A stretch of DNA of 64,000 nucleotides from Rhizobium sp. Root1203 (GCF_001424945.1 NZ_LMCW01000005.1:1-64000), one strand, 5' to 3'. Shown: positions 17,183-27,145, numbered from the stretch's first letter. Notes: generated by a model not told the origin, from the letters alone. Numbers and translations: made by a program.

Positions 17183-18073
17183 ATGGGTAATTCTGTGCTG
17201 CAGAAATTGATCGACCGGGGTCCTGTCATGCGGACCGTTTCGTTGCCGCGGGGCCGACAGACTTTGCACACGATGCCGACCAGCACCGGCTACGAGATTC
17301 GCACGGATGCAACCTATAACTGGGATGGACGCAAGCGCGGCCAGACCCCGTTCACCGTGCTCCAGCACACGATCGGCGGCGCTGGCAACCTGCGATACGA
17401 CAACCGAGAGCTGCGGGTGAAGGAGGGTGAAACCCTGTTGGTTCTCGTTCCGCATAACCATCGCTATTGGCTGGAGGATGGCGGCCGATGGGAGTTCTTC
17501 TGGATCTCGATGAATGGCGACGAAGCGCTTCGCGTTCACCGCTCGATTCTCGCCGTGACCGGCCCGATTCTCAAGCTTCAGCCTCGCACCGTCGAACATC
17601 TTGCCGACTGCAGCCTGCGTCTCATCGACGAAGCCGAGACCCCGGGCCGCGCGTCGGCCATCGCATACGAAGCGGCCATGGCACTCTATGACGACGTCTT
17701 CGGGTCGCATCCCGTCTTCAGCGAGGAATACCGGACGATGCAGCACGTCATCGGCCACATCATGAGCAATCTCGAGCGTCCGCTTCCGGTCGAGGAGCTT
17801 GCCAAGGTCGCGGGCCTCAGCCGAGCGCATTTCTCACGCATCTTCGCTGCCAGCGAGGGCGTTCCGCCGGCCGAGTTCGTTCTGCAGAAACGGCTGCAGC
17901 GCGCCGTCAAGCTTTTGACCAAGACCGACAGCATGCCGGTGAAGGAGGTGGCAATCCGCTCGGGCTTCGAGGACGCCAACTACTTCTCCAAGGTCTTCCG
18001 CCGTGTTTACGGCACCAATCCCACCGAGTTCCGCACGACCGGCATGTATGCGAGCGTCGGCAGGGGACGCTGA
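17183..18073 (+). CDS. agpT: AraC-family activator of alpha-galactoside genes
   Basis: Regulator of 296 residues. The N-terminal half (to about 180) is a cupin-like sugar-binding domain with LRYDNRELRVKEGETLLVL and PHNHRYW. The C-terminal 100 residues hold two helix-turn-helix units (VEELAKVAGLSRAHFSRIF and VKEVAIRSGFEDANYFSKVF) and end in the AraC signature YGTNPTEFR. It is divergent from agaL1 with a 201-bp gap. In S. meliloti the AraC-type AgpT activates this operon; the same role is inferred here from position. Confidence 0.87.
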   Translation: MGNSVLQKLIDRGPVMRTVSLPRGRQTLHTMPTSTGYEIRTDATYNWDGRKRGQTPFTVLQHTIGGAGNLRYDNRELRVKEGETLLVLVPHNHRYWLEDGGRWEFFWISMNGDEALRVHRSILAVTGPILKLQPRTVEHLADCSLRLIDEAETPGRASAIAYEAAMALYDDVFGSHPVFSEEYRTMQHVIGHIMSNLERPLPVEELAKVAGLSRAHFSRIFAASEGVPPAEFVLQKRLQRAVKLLTKTDSMPVKEVAIRSGFEDANYFSKVFRRVYGTNPTEFRTTGMYASVGRGR

Positions 18074-18100
18074 CAATGCCTTGCGACCGTGACCATCGGC

Positions 18101-18814
18101 CTATCGCTCGGCCTCGTAGGAAAGCTTCGGATACCAGGTGGCGGGACGCCCTTCCGGGGTCGTGTCAAGCACCGTCCACAGCGGCATGAAATCCGGGGCG
18201 CCGCGCGGATCCTGGCCGGGATCGGCCGTCTCGGGTCCCATCTCCTCGCTCCAGAAATGACGGACCTTGCCGTCCCTGCGGGTGAAGACGTTGTAGGCCG
18301 CGTCGTCGCTGTCTTCCTTGCTCAAGGCGCGGTAGTCGCGACTGTACTCGTCGGTCAGGTCCGAATAGAGCGGCAGGTGATGCCAGCCGCGCTCCTTCTT
18401 GAAGGCCAGCAGCCGCCCGATTGGCGAGCGGGCGACGACTGCGAACGCCGTTTGCTGGCTGATGTCCGGCACCTCGCCGTCGAGCGCCGACAGCATGGAC
18501 GTGCACATCGGGCATGGGCGTTCGCGCTTGGGCCCGAACATGTAGCTGTAGATGACCAGCGTCTGCTTGTCCCCGAACAGGTCCTCAAGGCTCACCTCTC
18601 CGTCCGGCCCCTGGAACCGGTAGTCCTTCGTCACTTCGCCGCCCGGCGGCAACGCTCGGCGCTGCTCGGCGACGCGCTCGATATGACGGCGCAACTCGAT
18701 CTCCTCGGCAAGCAATGCCTGGCGCGCCCGGCGATACTCGGCGCTTTCGTTGGGCTGGCGGGCGCCGTTGGCTCTTGCCAGTTCCAATGCGGAAACAAGA
18801 CTACGGGAATCCAT
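18101..18814 (-). CDS. DUF899 thioredoxin-like protein
   Basis: Protein of 237 residues. An N-terminal helical part (LLAEEIELRRHIERVAEQR) precedes a thioredoxin-fold domain: VTKDYRFQGPDGEVSLEDLF, the CxxC site RPCPMCTSM at about residue 115, then RDYRALSKEDSDDAAYNVF and RHFWSEEMG. This order is diagnostic for DUF899. Its substrate is not known; a redox role is suggested by CPMC. ATG at 18814 has GGAGG at correct spacing, so the upstream in-frame ATG at 18850 is not used. It converges on agpT with a 27-bp gap. Confidence 0.88.
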   Translation of the reverse strand: MDSRSLVSALELARANGARQPNESAEYRRARQALLAEEIELRRHIERVAEQRRALPPGGEVTKDYRFQGPDGEVSLEDLFGDKQTLVIYSYMFGPKRERPCPMCTSMLSALDGEVPDISQQTAFAVVARSPIGRLLAFKKERGWHHLPLYSDLTDEYSRDYRALSKEDSDDAAYNVFTRRDGKVRHFWSEEMGPETADPGQDPRGAPDFMPLWTVLDTTPEGRPATWYPKLSYEAER

Positions 18815-19063
18815 GACATGGTCCTCCTTCTCGGTTCGTTCACTCGACATATCCAGCCGCCAACCAAGCTGAGCCGCGGCCTATCCATCAAGAACGTTCG
18901 GAGAGGGAGAAAATCGACATGCCGGCACGAAAAATCGCGGTATTCGGAAGACAAAAAATCCAGAGGCACAATTTGCAATAAGTATTTTGTTAGTGACACC
19001 ACTCTGTGGTTAGATCACAAGGAAGCGAATCCCCCGAGACCGCCGTCCAGTTCTTGAGCCGCC

Positions 19064-20923
19064 ATGTCCCTGTCCGATTTCGTCTATCGTCCATTCGAAA
19101 CCCTTATCCGCCCGCTCGACATCGGCTACGAGCCCCTGCCCTCCGGGGGCCCCTTTGTCCTGCTGCTGCACTTCATCAAGATGTTTCGAGGCATCCTCGC
19201 CTCCATTGCCCTCTTCGCCATGCTGGTGGAAGGCATCAACCTCTTTCTTATCTGGAGCCTGTCGGTCATCGTCGACGGCGTCACGGCCCATGGCGCGGCG
19301 GCGTTCCTGCGCGATCAGTGGCACCTGCTCGCCTTCATGGGTGGGCTGCTGTTTCCGATTCTGCCGCTGTTTGCGTTCGTCGCCAACACGCTTTCCTCGC
19401 AGGCCATTGCAGTCTGCATGCCGGTGGCGATCCAATGGCAGGGTCACAAGGCGGTCGAAAGACAGGATCTCGGGTTCTTCCACGACCTCTTCGCCGGTCA
19501 GGTGGCCTCGCGTCTGTCGCAGGTCGCCTCCGCGGTCCAGCAGCAGGTCGTGGTCGCCTTTCAGACGATACCGCATTTCCTAGTCCAGTTCATAGGCTCG
19601 CTTTTCCTGCTCGCAGCGGTCGCCTGGCCGCTCGCCTTGCCGGTTTTGATCTGGATCGCCGCGAGCGTCGTCATCGCCGTGGTCGCCGTGCCGCATTTCA
19701 CCGAGTTGTCTCGACGCTCGGCCCGCCAGCGCAGCTTGGTGGTCGGCTCGATGACCGATTTGTACAGCAACATCCAGATGGTGAAGCAATTTGCAGCCGA
19801 AGACAGTGAAGCCGGGGCACTGCGCAACGTTTTCTTCAATGCGATTGACGCTCAGCAGAAGGAACGGCGCCTCTATCTCTCGACCGATAGCGGCATCCTG
19901 ATTCTCAACGTGCTTTTATGGTTTGCTATGCTGGCCGTCGGTTTTTGGGGCATGGTGGTCGGATTCGTCAGCACGGGCCAATTCGTGGTTGCGCTTTACA
20001 TCACCCAGCGCCTGTCGGGGAATAGCCGGGCATTCCTGCAGATGGGCCAGCAGATTTTCCAGGCCGTCGGCACGATCCGCGACGCCATGCCCGTCATGAC
20101 GACGCCGCCGACCATTACCGACGCAGCGAATGCCGGGCCGCTCGTCGTTTCCAAGGGCGAGATCCGTTTCGAGAATGTCGGCTTTGCCTACCGCAACGAT
20201 CGAAAGGTCATCGATGGCCTGACATTGCGCGTTCACGCTGGCGAGAAGGTCGGACTGGTCGGGCTCTCCGGAGCAGGCAAGACGACGTTGGTCAACCTGC
20301 TGCTGCGGTTCTACGATTTGAAGAGCGGGTCGATCCTCATCGACGGTCAGGATATCGGCTCGGTGACGCAGTCGAGTCTCAGGGAAAACATCGGCGTGAT
20401 TGCCCAGGACGTTGCATTGCTGCATCGCTCCGTAGGGGACAACATTCGCTATGGACGACCGACCGCAGCCAGGCAGGACATCGAGCACGCTGCGAGAGCG
20501 TCTCAGGCAGATGGCTTCATCGCCGAATTGACCGACAGCGAGGGACGAAGCGGATACGATGCCTTCGTCGGCGATCGTGGGTTGAAACTATCCGGTGGCC
20601 AGCGGCAGCGCGTGGCGATCGCCAGGGTGCTTCTCAAGAACGCGCCTCTCCTCGTGCTCGACGAGGCGACGTCCGCTCTCGACAGCGAGTCCGAGGCAGC
20701 CATCCAGGACAAGCTGACGGTCTTGATGAGCGGCAAAACGGTGCTCGCCATCGCGCATCGGCTTTCAACGATCGCGCAGATGGACCGGATCGTCGTGCTC
20801 GATAAAGGCCGAATCGTGGAAGAGGGAACCCCGGATCAACTGCTCACGCGCGACGGCCTCTATGCCCGCCTCTGGAAGAGGCAGACCGGCGGCTATATCG
20901 CCGATGCCGACGATGAAGCCTGA
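19064..20923 (+). CDS. ABC exporter, fused permease-ATPase (MsbA-like)
   Basis: Half-transporter of 619 residues that should work as a homodimer. Residues 1-330 contain six membrane segments (first: MFRGILASIALFAMLVEGI) of the type I exporter fold. The ATPase domain has Walker A GLSGAGKTT near 398, the signature LSGGQRQRVAIARVLL and Walker B LLVLDEATSALDSE. The substrate is unknown; lipids or a toxic compound are possible. It stands alone, 249 bp from the divergent DUF899 gene, so it has its own promoter. The 168 bp after it (20924-21091) hold no gene I can support. Confidence 0.9.
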   Translation: MSLSDFVYRPFETLIRPLDIGYEPLPSGGPFVLLLHFIKMFRGILASIALFAMLVEGINLFLIWSLSVIVDGVTAHGAAAFLRDQWHLLAFMGGLLFPILPLFAFVANTLSSQAIAVCMPVAIQWQGHKAVERQDLGFFHDLFAGQVASRLSQVASAVQQQVVVAFQTIPHFLVQFIGSLFLLAAVAWPLALPVLIWIAASVVIAVVAVPHFTELSRRSARQRSLVVGSMTDLYSNIQMVKQFAAEDSEAGALRNVFFNAIDAQQKERRLYLSTDSGILILNVLLWFAMLAVGFWGMVVGFVSTGQFVVALYITQRLSGNSRAFLQMGQQIFQAVGTIRDAMPVMTTPPTITDAANAGPLVVSKGEIRFENVGFAYRNDRKVIDGLTLRVHAGEKVGLVGLSGAGKTTLVNLLLRFYDLKSGSILIDGQDIGSVTQSSLRENIGVIAQDVALLHRSVGDNIRYGRPTAARQDIEHAARASQADGFIAELTDSEGRSGYDAFVGDRGLKLSGGQRQRVAIARVLLKNAPLLVLDEATSALDSESEAAIQDKLTVLMSGKTVLAIAHRLSTIAQMDRIVVLDKGRIVEEGTPDQLLTRDGLYARLWKRQTGGYIADADDEA

Positions 20924-21091
20924 ACACCCGCTTCGACGCCTCATTTGCGGGCATAGACCGCCGAACGGGGTGCTGGGAAGCGCCATATTTTTACTCAATC
21001 GCGGCAATTTCCAGCGTCCCGTCCGAGTAAGCAGGCATGGTCAAACCACGGGCGATAAGGCCGCGCGAAGGCAAAAATGCGTGCTTGGATG

Positions 21092-21820
21092 CTAGGCTGA
21101 AGCCGGCGTGAACCGTGCCACGAGTGCATGCTTGTCGCCGGGATAGGTGAAGCGGACATGGGTGACCGGGCCGATATTGCTCCAGGTTCGGCGTTCCACG
21201 ACAAGACATGCCGTGTGGCGAGGAATGTCGAGAGCGGCCGTTTCCTCTGCCGCTGCCGAGACAGCGTGGATGCGGTGCTCGGCGCTGCTCCACGGTATCT
21301 GATTGAGCAACCACGCACCCGGAGCAATATCGGAAAAGTCGGCGTGCCCTGCCTCCGGGACGGTTTCAAGGCTGATCAGGCGTTCCTCGAGGCAAAAGGG
21401 CCTGCCGCCGGCGTGATGGATACAAACCACCTCCACGACGGACGAACCGGACGGAACGTCGAGCCGGCGGATATCGTCCGCCTTCGCCTTGCGCACGGTT
21501 CGGGCCGAAACGGCATAGGAATAGATGAGATTCAACGACTGAACCTCGGCCTTGATATCGTGGATCTCAAGCACGGCCGATTGTGCCTGCGGCTGCGTGA
21601 CGAAACTGCCGGACTTCTTTCGACGTTCGATCAGGCCCGCTTTGGCAAGCTGGGTCAACGCCTTGTTGACGGTCATCCGCGAGCAGTCGTATTCCTTGGT
21701 GAGATCGATCTCGAACGGGATGCGGTGACCCGGCGGCCACTCGCCCGAGACGATGCGGCCTTCAATGTCGCTGAGGATCCGCTGGTGCAAGGTTGCGTCC
21801 TTGCTCTGGTTCATCGTCAC
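21092..21820 (-). CDS. hutC: Histidine utilisation repressor, GntR/HutC family
   Basis: Repressor of 242 residues. The N-terminal GntR winged helix (residues 8-75) shows LHQRILSDIEGRIVSGEWPP, then YDCSRMTVNKALTQLAKAGL and RRKKSGSFV. The rest is a UTRA effector domain, expected to bind urocanate. HutC proteins of other proteobacteria leave DNA when urocanate binds. The gene lies 53 bp downstream of hutF on the same strand, so repressor and enzyme are co-transcribed. Its site is probably the palindrome at 23317-23328. Confidence 0.92.
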   Translation of the reverse strand: MTMNQSKDATLHQRILSDIEGRIVSGEWPPGHRIPFEIDLTKEYDCSRMTVNKALTQLAKAGLIERRKKSGSFVTQPQAQSAVLEIHDIKAEVQSLNLIYSYAVSARTVRKAKADDIRRLDVPSGSSVVEVVCIHHAGGRPFCLEERLISLETVPEAGHADFSDIAPGAWLLNQIPWSSAEHRIHAVSAAAEETAALDIPRHTACLVVERRTWSNIGPVTHVRFTYPGDKHALVARFTPASA

Positions 21821-21873
21821 GCTCCGGTTGACCCTCCCGATCTAATGTGAATACGCGTTCGTGGAAAGCCCCC

Positions 21874-23235
21874 TCAGGCCGCGAGCAGTTCGCCCATCGC
21901 CCTCAGGAACCGGCGATTGATCGCGTCGCGCCCGACATGCCGGCCGCCTTCGACCTGCTTGCGACCCAGCGCCCAGACGCTGCCGACGCAGACGCCACCG
22001 GCAAAGACCCAGTGATCGAGCAACTGATCGCCCGAGAGATAAGGAACGGCGCCGGTATCGAGCGATATGATATCCGCATAGTTGCCGACCGACAGGCCAG
22101 CGGGCGCCCTCAGTGCTGCGCCGCCGCCTGAGATGGCGTGATCGAAAAGGCTGCGCGCCGTCGAGCCGCCGGGCGCTGCAATGACGTTTCGGGCCCTCAG
22201 GGCCAGGCGCTCGGAATATTCGAGCTGCCGCAACTCGCCGGACAGCGAGATCTGCACGTTGGAATCCGAACCGACTCCGTAGCGGCCGCCCTCTTCCAGG
22301 AACAGGGGTGCCTGGAATGTGCCGTCGCCTAGATTGGCCTCGGTAACAGGGCAAAGGCCGGCGACCGCACCGTGCCGCGCCATCGTCCGCGTTTCCTCGT
22401 CGGTCATGTGGGTGGCGTGGATGAGGCACCAGCGGTGGTCGACAGGGGCATTGGCAAGCAGCCACTCCACGGGACGTGCGCCGGACCATGCAATGCAATC
22501 CTCTACCTCCTTGACCTGCTCGGCGACATGGATATGGACGGGCCCCTCGCCCGCCATCGGCACGACGGTCGCAAGTTCTTCGGGCGTTGCAGCGCGCAGG
22601 CTGTGCGGCGCAAGGCCGAGTTCGGCGCCCTCGATCCCGCCGGTGACCTTGCGGCAACCGTCCATCAGCCTTGCGAAGCTGTCGAGCGAGTTGATGAAAC
22701 GCCGCTGTCCCTCAATCGGCGCGGCACCCCCGAAGCCGGAATGCGCGTAGAACACCGGCAGCAGCGTCATGCCGATGCCAGTCGCGGTGCTCGCCGCGCC
22801 GATGCGCTCTGCAAGCTCGGCAATGTTGGCATATTGCTGCCCGTCCTTGTCGTGATGCAGGTAATGGAACTCGCCGACGCGGGAAAAGCCGGCCTCCAGC
22901 ATTTCCATATAAAGCTGCGCTGCCACCGCCTCGACATGTTCCGGCGTCATCGACAAGGCGAACTTGTACATGACCGTGCGCCAACTCCAGAAGCTGTCGT
23001 TGGCCGGCCCCCTCACCTCGGCAAGCCCAGCCATGGCGCGCTGGAAAGCGTGGCTGTGAAGGTTCCCCATTGCCGGAACGAGCGTATGATAGCGTTCGTC
23101 GGCGCTGTCGGCGGCCACGGCCGTTTCTATCTTCGAGATACGGCCGTTCGCCAATGTCAGGCGCACGTCCTTCTGCCACCCCTGGGGCAGGAGGGCCGCA
23201 CTCGCATGAAGTCTGGTCGCAACCGTCAGTGCCAT
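21874..23235 (-). CDS. hutF: Formimidoylglutamate deiminase
   Basis: Enzyme of 453 residues that turns N-formimino-L-glutamate into N-formyl-L-glutamate and ammonia, step four of the five-step histidine route. It is an amidohydrolase-superfamily barrel with metal ligands H60 and H62 in GNLHSHAFQRAM, a third His in HIHVAEQ and a late Asp in GVGSDSNVQIS. The ATG at 23235 is preceded by GAGGAG. Longer in-frame starts exist but run back into the divergent promoter. It is divergent from hutI; HutG, which uses its product, is in the plus-strand operon. Confidence 0.93.
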   Translation of the reverse strand: MALTVATRLHASAALLPQGWQKDVRLTLANGRISKIETAVAADSADERYHTLVPAMGNLHSHAFQRAMAGLAEVRGPANDSFWSWRTVMYKFALSMTPEHVEAVAAQLYMEMLEAGFSRVGEFHYLHHDKDGQQYANIAELAERIGAASTATGIGMTLLPVFYAHSGFGGAAPIEGQRRFINSLDSFARLMDGCRKVTGGIEGAELGLAPHSLRAATPEELATVVPMAGEGPVHIHVAEQVKEVEDCIAWSGARPVEWLLANAPVDHRWCLIHATHMTDEETRTMARHGAVAGLCPVTEANLGDGTFQAPLFLEEGGRYGVGSDSNVQISLSGELRQLEYSERLALRARNVIAAPGGSTARSLFDHAISGGGAALRAPAGLSVGNYADIISLDTGAVPYLSGDQLLDHWVFAGGVCVGSVWALGRKQVEGGRHVGRDAINRRFLRAMGELLAA

Positions 23236-23316
23236 GACCGCTTTTTCTCCTCTTTGGCGCCGCGCATCTTTCTTTTCCATGGAGACGCACAAATTTCCAC
23301 TTGTCACCTGTTTATT

Positions 23317-23328
23317 ATGTATATACAT
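23317..23328. promoter_or_regulatory. Candidate HutC operator between hutF and hutI
   Basis: Perfect 12-bp palindrome ATGTATATACAT centred in the divergent hutF/hutI gap. Its core GTATATAC is exactly the GT-N-TA-N-AC pattern described for the HutC branch of GntR regulators. It is placed to repress both directions. Confidence 0.65.
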
Positions 23329-23357
23329 GTTTCCACATAAGGAAAGGCGCAAAGCTG

Positions 23358-24620
23358 ATGAATGGGAACAATTTTTCAGGCGATGAGGCATCCGGCGAGG
23401 TCCGTCCGCATCTTTGGCGCAACGCGCGCCTGGCAACGCTCGACCCGCAAAAGCAGGGTCTCGGCATCATCGAAAAGGGCGCTGTCGTCGTCGAAGGCCG
23501 CCGCATAAGCTATGTCGGACCGGAAAGCGAAGTGCCTGTCCGGGCGATCGAGCGCGCCGCGATTACCGACCTCGAAGGCCGTTGGGTCACACCCGGCCTC
23601 GTCGACTGCCACACCCACATCGTCTACGGCGGAAATCGCGCCCGCGAATTCGAGATGCGCCTCGAAGGCGCCACCTACGAGGAAATCGCCCGTGCCGGCG
23701 GTGGCATCGTTTCCTCGGTAAAGGCAACGAACGCCTTATCGGTCGACGGGCTCGTCCAGGCGGCCCTGCCGCGTCTCGATACGCTGCTCTTGGAAGGCAT
23801 CACCACGATCGAGATCAAATCCGGCTACGGCCTCAATATCGAAGCCGAACTGAAGATGCTGCGCGCGGCGCGCCAGCTGGAGCGGGTCCGCCCGGTTCGT
23901 GTCGTCACGTCCTATCTCGGCGCGCATGCGACGCCGGTCGAATACAAGGGCCGAAACACCGACTACATCACGGATGTCGTCCTGCCCGGCCTTGAGCAGG
24001 CACACGCGGAAGGGCTCGTCGACGCTGTGGATGGCTTTTGCGAAGGCATCGCCTTCTCCGTCGCGCAGATCTCGCGGGTCTTCGACAAGGCCGAAGCGCT
24101 CGGCCTGCCGGTGAAGCTGCACGCAGAACAGCTTTCCGATCTGGGCGGTGCGAAGCTTGCTGCGTCCTACAAGGCGCTGTCGGCCGATCATCTCGAATAT
24201 CTCGATGCCGAAGGCGCCGCAGCCATGGCTGCGGCCGGAACGGTCGCAGTGCTCCTGCCTGGCGCCTTCTACGCCATCAACGAAAAGCAGAAGCCGCCAG
24301 TCAACGCATTGCGCGAGGCCGGCACGCATATCGCGATCGCGACCGACTGCAATCCCGGCACCTCGCCGCTGACCTCGCTGCTGTTGACGATGAATATGTC
24401 GGCGACGCTCTTCGGCCTGACCGTCGAGGAATGCATCGCTGGCGCCACCCGCGAAGGCGCTCGGGCGCTCGGTCTGCTTGACGAAACCGGCACGCTTGAG
24501 ACCGGCAAGTCCGCCGACTTCGCGATCTGGGACGTCGAGAGCCTGGCCGAACTCGTCTACCGCATCGGCTTCAACCCGCTTCATGCACACGTCTTCAAGG
24601 GCGAAAGGATCGACCGTTGA
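23358..24620 (+). CDS. hutI: Imidazolonepropionase
   Basis: Enzyme of 420 residues that opens imidazolone-5-propionate to N-formimino-L-glutamate. Amidohydrolase motifs: [17 protein letters not shown] with H84 and H86, then the substrate-site [15 protein letters not shown] with another metal His, [10 protein letters not shown] and the metal Asp in [11 protein letters not shown]. The start MNGNNF at 23358 follows GGAAAGG; an upstream in-frame start at 23301 would cover the operator region. The stop overlaps the start of hutH by 4 bp. Confidence 0.95.
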   Translation: MNGNNFSGDEASGEVRPHLWRNARLATLDPQKQGLGIIEKGAVVVEGRRISYVGPESEVPVRAIERAAITDLEGRWVTPGLVDCHTHIVYGGNRAREFEMRLEGATYEEIARAGGGIVSSVKATNALSVDGLVQAALPRLDTLLLEGITTIEIKSGYGLNIEAELKMLRAARQLERVRPVRVVTSYLGAHATPVEYKGRNTDYITDVVLPGLEQAHAEGLVDAVDGFCEGIAFSVAQISRVFDKAEALGLPVKLHAEQLSDLGGAKLAASYKALSADHLEYLDAEGAAAMAAAGTVAVLLPGAFYAINEKQKPPVNALREAGTHIAIATDCNPGTSPLTSLLLTMNMSATLFGLTVEECIAGATREGARALGLLDETGTLETGKSADFAIWDVESLAELVYRIGFNPLHAHVFKGERIDR

Positions 24621-26152
24621 CCATCACTCTTCACCCTGGCTCCGTCTCTCTGAACGATCTGGAAACGATCTACTGGACCGGCGCACCGGCCAGGCTCGAT
24701 GCATCCTTCGACGCCGGCATCGCCAAGGCAGCCGCCCGCATCGCGGAGATCGCAGCCGGCAACGCGCCGGTCTACGGAGTCAATACCGGATTCGGAAAAC
24801 TTGCCTCGATCAAGATCGACAGCGCGGATGTGGCGACGCTTCAGCGCAACCTGATCCTGTCGCATTGCTGCGGCGTCGGCGCGCCTTTAGCCGACAACAT
24901 CGTCCGTCTGATCATGGCGCTGAAGCTCGTTTCGCTCGGTCGCGGGGCGTCGGGCGTGCGCTTGGAACTGGTACGCCTGATCGAGGGGATGCTGGAAAAG
25001 GGCGTCATTCCCGTTATTCCGGAGAAGGGCTCGGTCGGTGCCTCCGGCGACCTCGCGCCGCTTGCACACATGGCGGCAGTCATGATGGGGGAAGCAGAGG
25101 CCTTCTTCGCAGGCGAACGTCTCTCCGGTGCGGAGGCCCTTCGCAAGGCCGGCCTGACGCCGGTCGTCCTGGCCGCCAAGGAGGGCCTCGCCCTCATCAA
25201 CGGTACGCAGACGTCGACCGCCCTGGCGCTTGCCGGCCTCTTCCGTGCCCACCGGGCGGCGCAGGCGGCACTCGTCACCGGCGCCATGTCGACGGACGCC
25301 GCCATGGGCTCGTCGGCGCCGTTTCACCCCGATATCCACACGCTGCGCGGCCATAAGGGCCAGATCGATACCGCGGCTGCGCTTCGCGCCCTGCTTGAAA
25401 ACTCCGTCATCCGCCAGAGCCATGTCGAAGGCGACGAGCGCGTGCAGGACCCCTATTGCATCCGCTGCCAGCCGCAGGTCGATGGTGCATGCCTCGATCT
25501 TCTGCGTTCGGTCGCCCGGACGCTCGAAATCGAAGCGAATGCCGTCACCGACAATCCGCTGGTCCTCTCGGACAATTCCGTCGTTTCCGGCGGCAATTTC
25601 CATGCCGAGCCGGTGGCGTTTGCCGCCGACCAGATCGCCCTGGCAGTCTGCGAAATCGGCGCGATTTCCCAGCGCCGCATCGCGCTCCTGGTCGATCCTG
25701 CCCTCTCCTACGGCCTCCCGGCGTTTCTTGCCAAGAAGCCCGGCCTCAACTCCGGCCTGATGATCGCCGAAGTGACCTCGGCGGCGCTGATGTCGGAAAA
25801 CAAGCAGATGTCGCATCCGGCATCGGTCGACTCGACACCAACCTCGGCCAACCAGGAAGACCACGTCTCCATGGCCTGCCATGGTGCCCGCCGCCTGCTT
25901 CAGATGACGGACAATCTCTTTGCCATCGTCGGCATCGAGGCGCTGACTGCTGCACAGGGCGTCGAGTTCCGCGCGCCTCTCGCCACCAGCCCTGAACTAC
26001 AAAAAGCGATCGCCGCGATCCGTACCGTCGTACCGACGCTGGAGGTCGATCGCTACATGGCAAACGATCTCAAGGCGGCGAACGATCTCGTCGCATCCGG
26101 AGTGCTGAATGCATCGGTCTCATCCGGCATTCTGCCTGTGTTGGAGGTTTGA
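24617..26152 (+). CDS. hutH: Histidine ammonia-lyase
   Basis: Enzyme of 511 residues that removes ammonia from L-histidine to give urocanate. The electrophilic MIO group forms from A142-S143-G144 in [12 protein letters not shown]. The early YGVNTGFG block near residue 55 supplies the active-site Tyr, and [11 protein letters not shown] and QEDHVSMA are further family blocks. The length is normal. The start codon is TTG in the overlap TTGA with the hutI stop, so initiation is probably coupled to hutI termination. Confidence 0.96.
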   Translation: MTITLHPGSVSLNDLETIYWTGAPARLDASFDAGIAKAAARIAEIAAGNAPVYGVNTGFGKLASIKIDSADVATLQRNLILSHCCGVGAPLADNIVRLIMALKLVSLGRGASGVRLELVRLIEGMLEKGVIPVIPEKGSVGASGDLAPLAHMAAVMMGEAEAFFAGERLSGAEALRKAGLTPVVLAAKEGLALINGTQTSTALALAGLFRAHRAAQAALVTGAMSTDAAMGSSAPFHPDIHTLRGHKGQIDTAAALRALLENSVIRQSHVEGDERVQDPYCIRCQPQVDGACLDLLRSVARTLEIEANAVTDNPLVLSDNSVVSGGNFHAEPVAFAADQIALAVCEIGAISQRRIALLVDPALSYGLPAFLAKKPGLNSGLMIAEVTSAALMSENKQMSHPASVDSTPTSANQEDHVSMACHGARRLLQMTDNLFAIVGIEALTAAQGVEFRAPLATSPELQKAIAAIRTVVPTLEVDRYMANDLKAANDLVASGVLNASVSSGILPVLEV

Positions 26153-26181
26153 TATGATGACGATCGGACATTTGGGTCTAA

Positions 26182-26337
26182 ACCCCTCCCCAACCCCTCC
26201 CCACGAGGGGCAGGGACTAACCCGGGGCAGCTCTCAACAGCAAATAGCAACCCTTCGGCAGGGTGAAACGCTGCGACGCGCACGATTGGTGCGGCGTCCT
26301 GGTACCTCCCCGTCGCGGGGAAGGGTTGGGGAGGGGT
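26182..26337. repeat. Rhizobial intergenic palindromic repeat (RIME-like)
   Basis: About 156 bp between hutH and hutG. Outer arms ACCCCTCCCCAACCCCTCCC (from 26182) and GGGGAAGGGTTGGGGAGGGG (from 26317) are near-perfect reverse complements over 21 bp. The inner part also has local dyads (CCCCACGAGGGG, CTCCCCGTCGCGGGGAAG). This composition fits the Rhizobium-specific intergenic mosaic elements. It carries no open frame I would call a gene. Its right arm contains the purine run that serves as ribosome site for hutG. The subclass was not checked against a reference. Confidence 0.75.
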
Positions 26338-26341
26338 CTCC

Positions 26342-27145
26342 ATGACCGCCCCCTACGAAATCCGCCAGGGAACCTCGCCCGTGATCCTCGGCTTCCCGCA
26401 CACCGGCACGGAGGTGCCATCTGCGATATGGGAGCGTCTGAACGACAACGGCCGAATTCTGGCCGACACAGACTGGCACATCCACCAGCTTTACAACGGC
26501 GTGCTGGACGGTGCGACGAGTGTGCGTGCCACGTTCCATCGCTATGTCATCGACGCCAACCGCGATCCGGAAGGCGTCAGCCTCTATCCCGGCCAGAACA
26601 CCACGGGCCTCGTTCCCGAGACCGATTTCGACGGCAAGTCGATCTGGAATGATGGCGACGCGCCCACGGATGACGACATTACGGAGCGGCTGCGGGACTT
26701 TCATGCGCCCTATCATGCCGCACTTGCCGCCGAGATCGAACGCGTCAAGGCAATCCACGGCGTGGCCATCCTCTACGATTGCCATTCGATCCGTTCGCAC
26801 ATCCCCTTCCTGTTCGAAGGCAAGCTGCCCGACTTCAACATCGGCACCGACATGGGCAAGACCTGCGACGGCGCGATCGAGCAGGCGGCCGTCGCGGCGA
26901 CTGCCGCTGCCGATGGCTATGACAGCATCCTCAACGGCCGCTTCAAGGGTGGCTGGACGACGCGGCACTACGGCAGGCCGGAGACCGGCGTCCATGCGAT
27001 CCAGATGGAGCTTGCGCAATCGACGCATCTCGCAACCGAGACGCCACCCTTCGCCTACGATCCCGCAAAGGCCGAGCGCCTGCGCGTTCACCTGAAAGAC
27101 ATCCTCGTGCGCATCGCTCAGATCGCGCCCGACCTAAAACGCTAA
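26342..27145 (+). CDS. hutG: N-formylglutamate deformylase
   Basis: Hydrolase of 267 residues that splits N-formyl-L-glutamate to glutamate and formate, the last step after HutF. N-formylglutamate amidohydrolase family motifs: VILGFPHTGTEVP, ADTDWHIHQLY with a candidate metal ligand, HRYVIDANRDP, LYDCHSIRSHIPFLFEG and GWTTRHYGRPETGVHAIQME. No signal peptide. The SD sequence (GGAGGGG at about 26330-26336) belongs to the preceding repeat element. It is followed 34 bp later by hutU. Confidence 0.94.
   Translation: MTAPYEIRQGTSPVILGFPHTGTEVPSAIWERLNDNGRILADTDWHIHQLYNGVLDGATSVRATFHRYVIDANRDPEGVSLYPGQNTTGLVPETDFDGKSIWNDGDAPTDDDITERLRDFHAPYHAALAAEIERVKAIHGVAILYDCHSIRSHIPFLFEGKLPDFNIGTDMGKTCDGAIEQAAVAATAAADGYDSILNGRFKGGWTTRHYGRPETGVHAIQMELAQSTHLATETPPFAYDPAKAERLRVHLKDILVRIAQIAPDLKR

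Noticed and set aside
20924..21091. Possible short minus-strand gene between the ABC exporter and hutC
   Set aside because: An open frame ending near 20991 exists but most of it overlaps hutC in another frame, and the free part (about 30 residues) shows no family resemblance or ribosome site.
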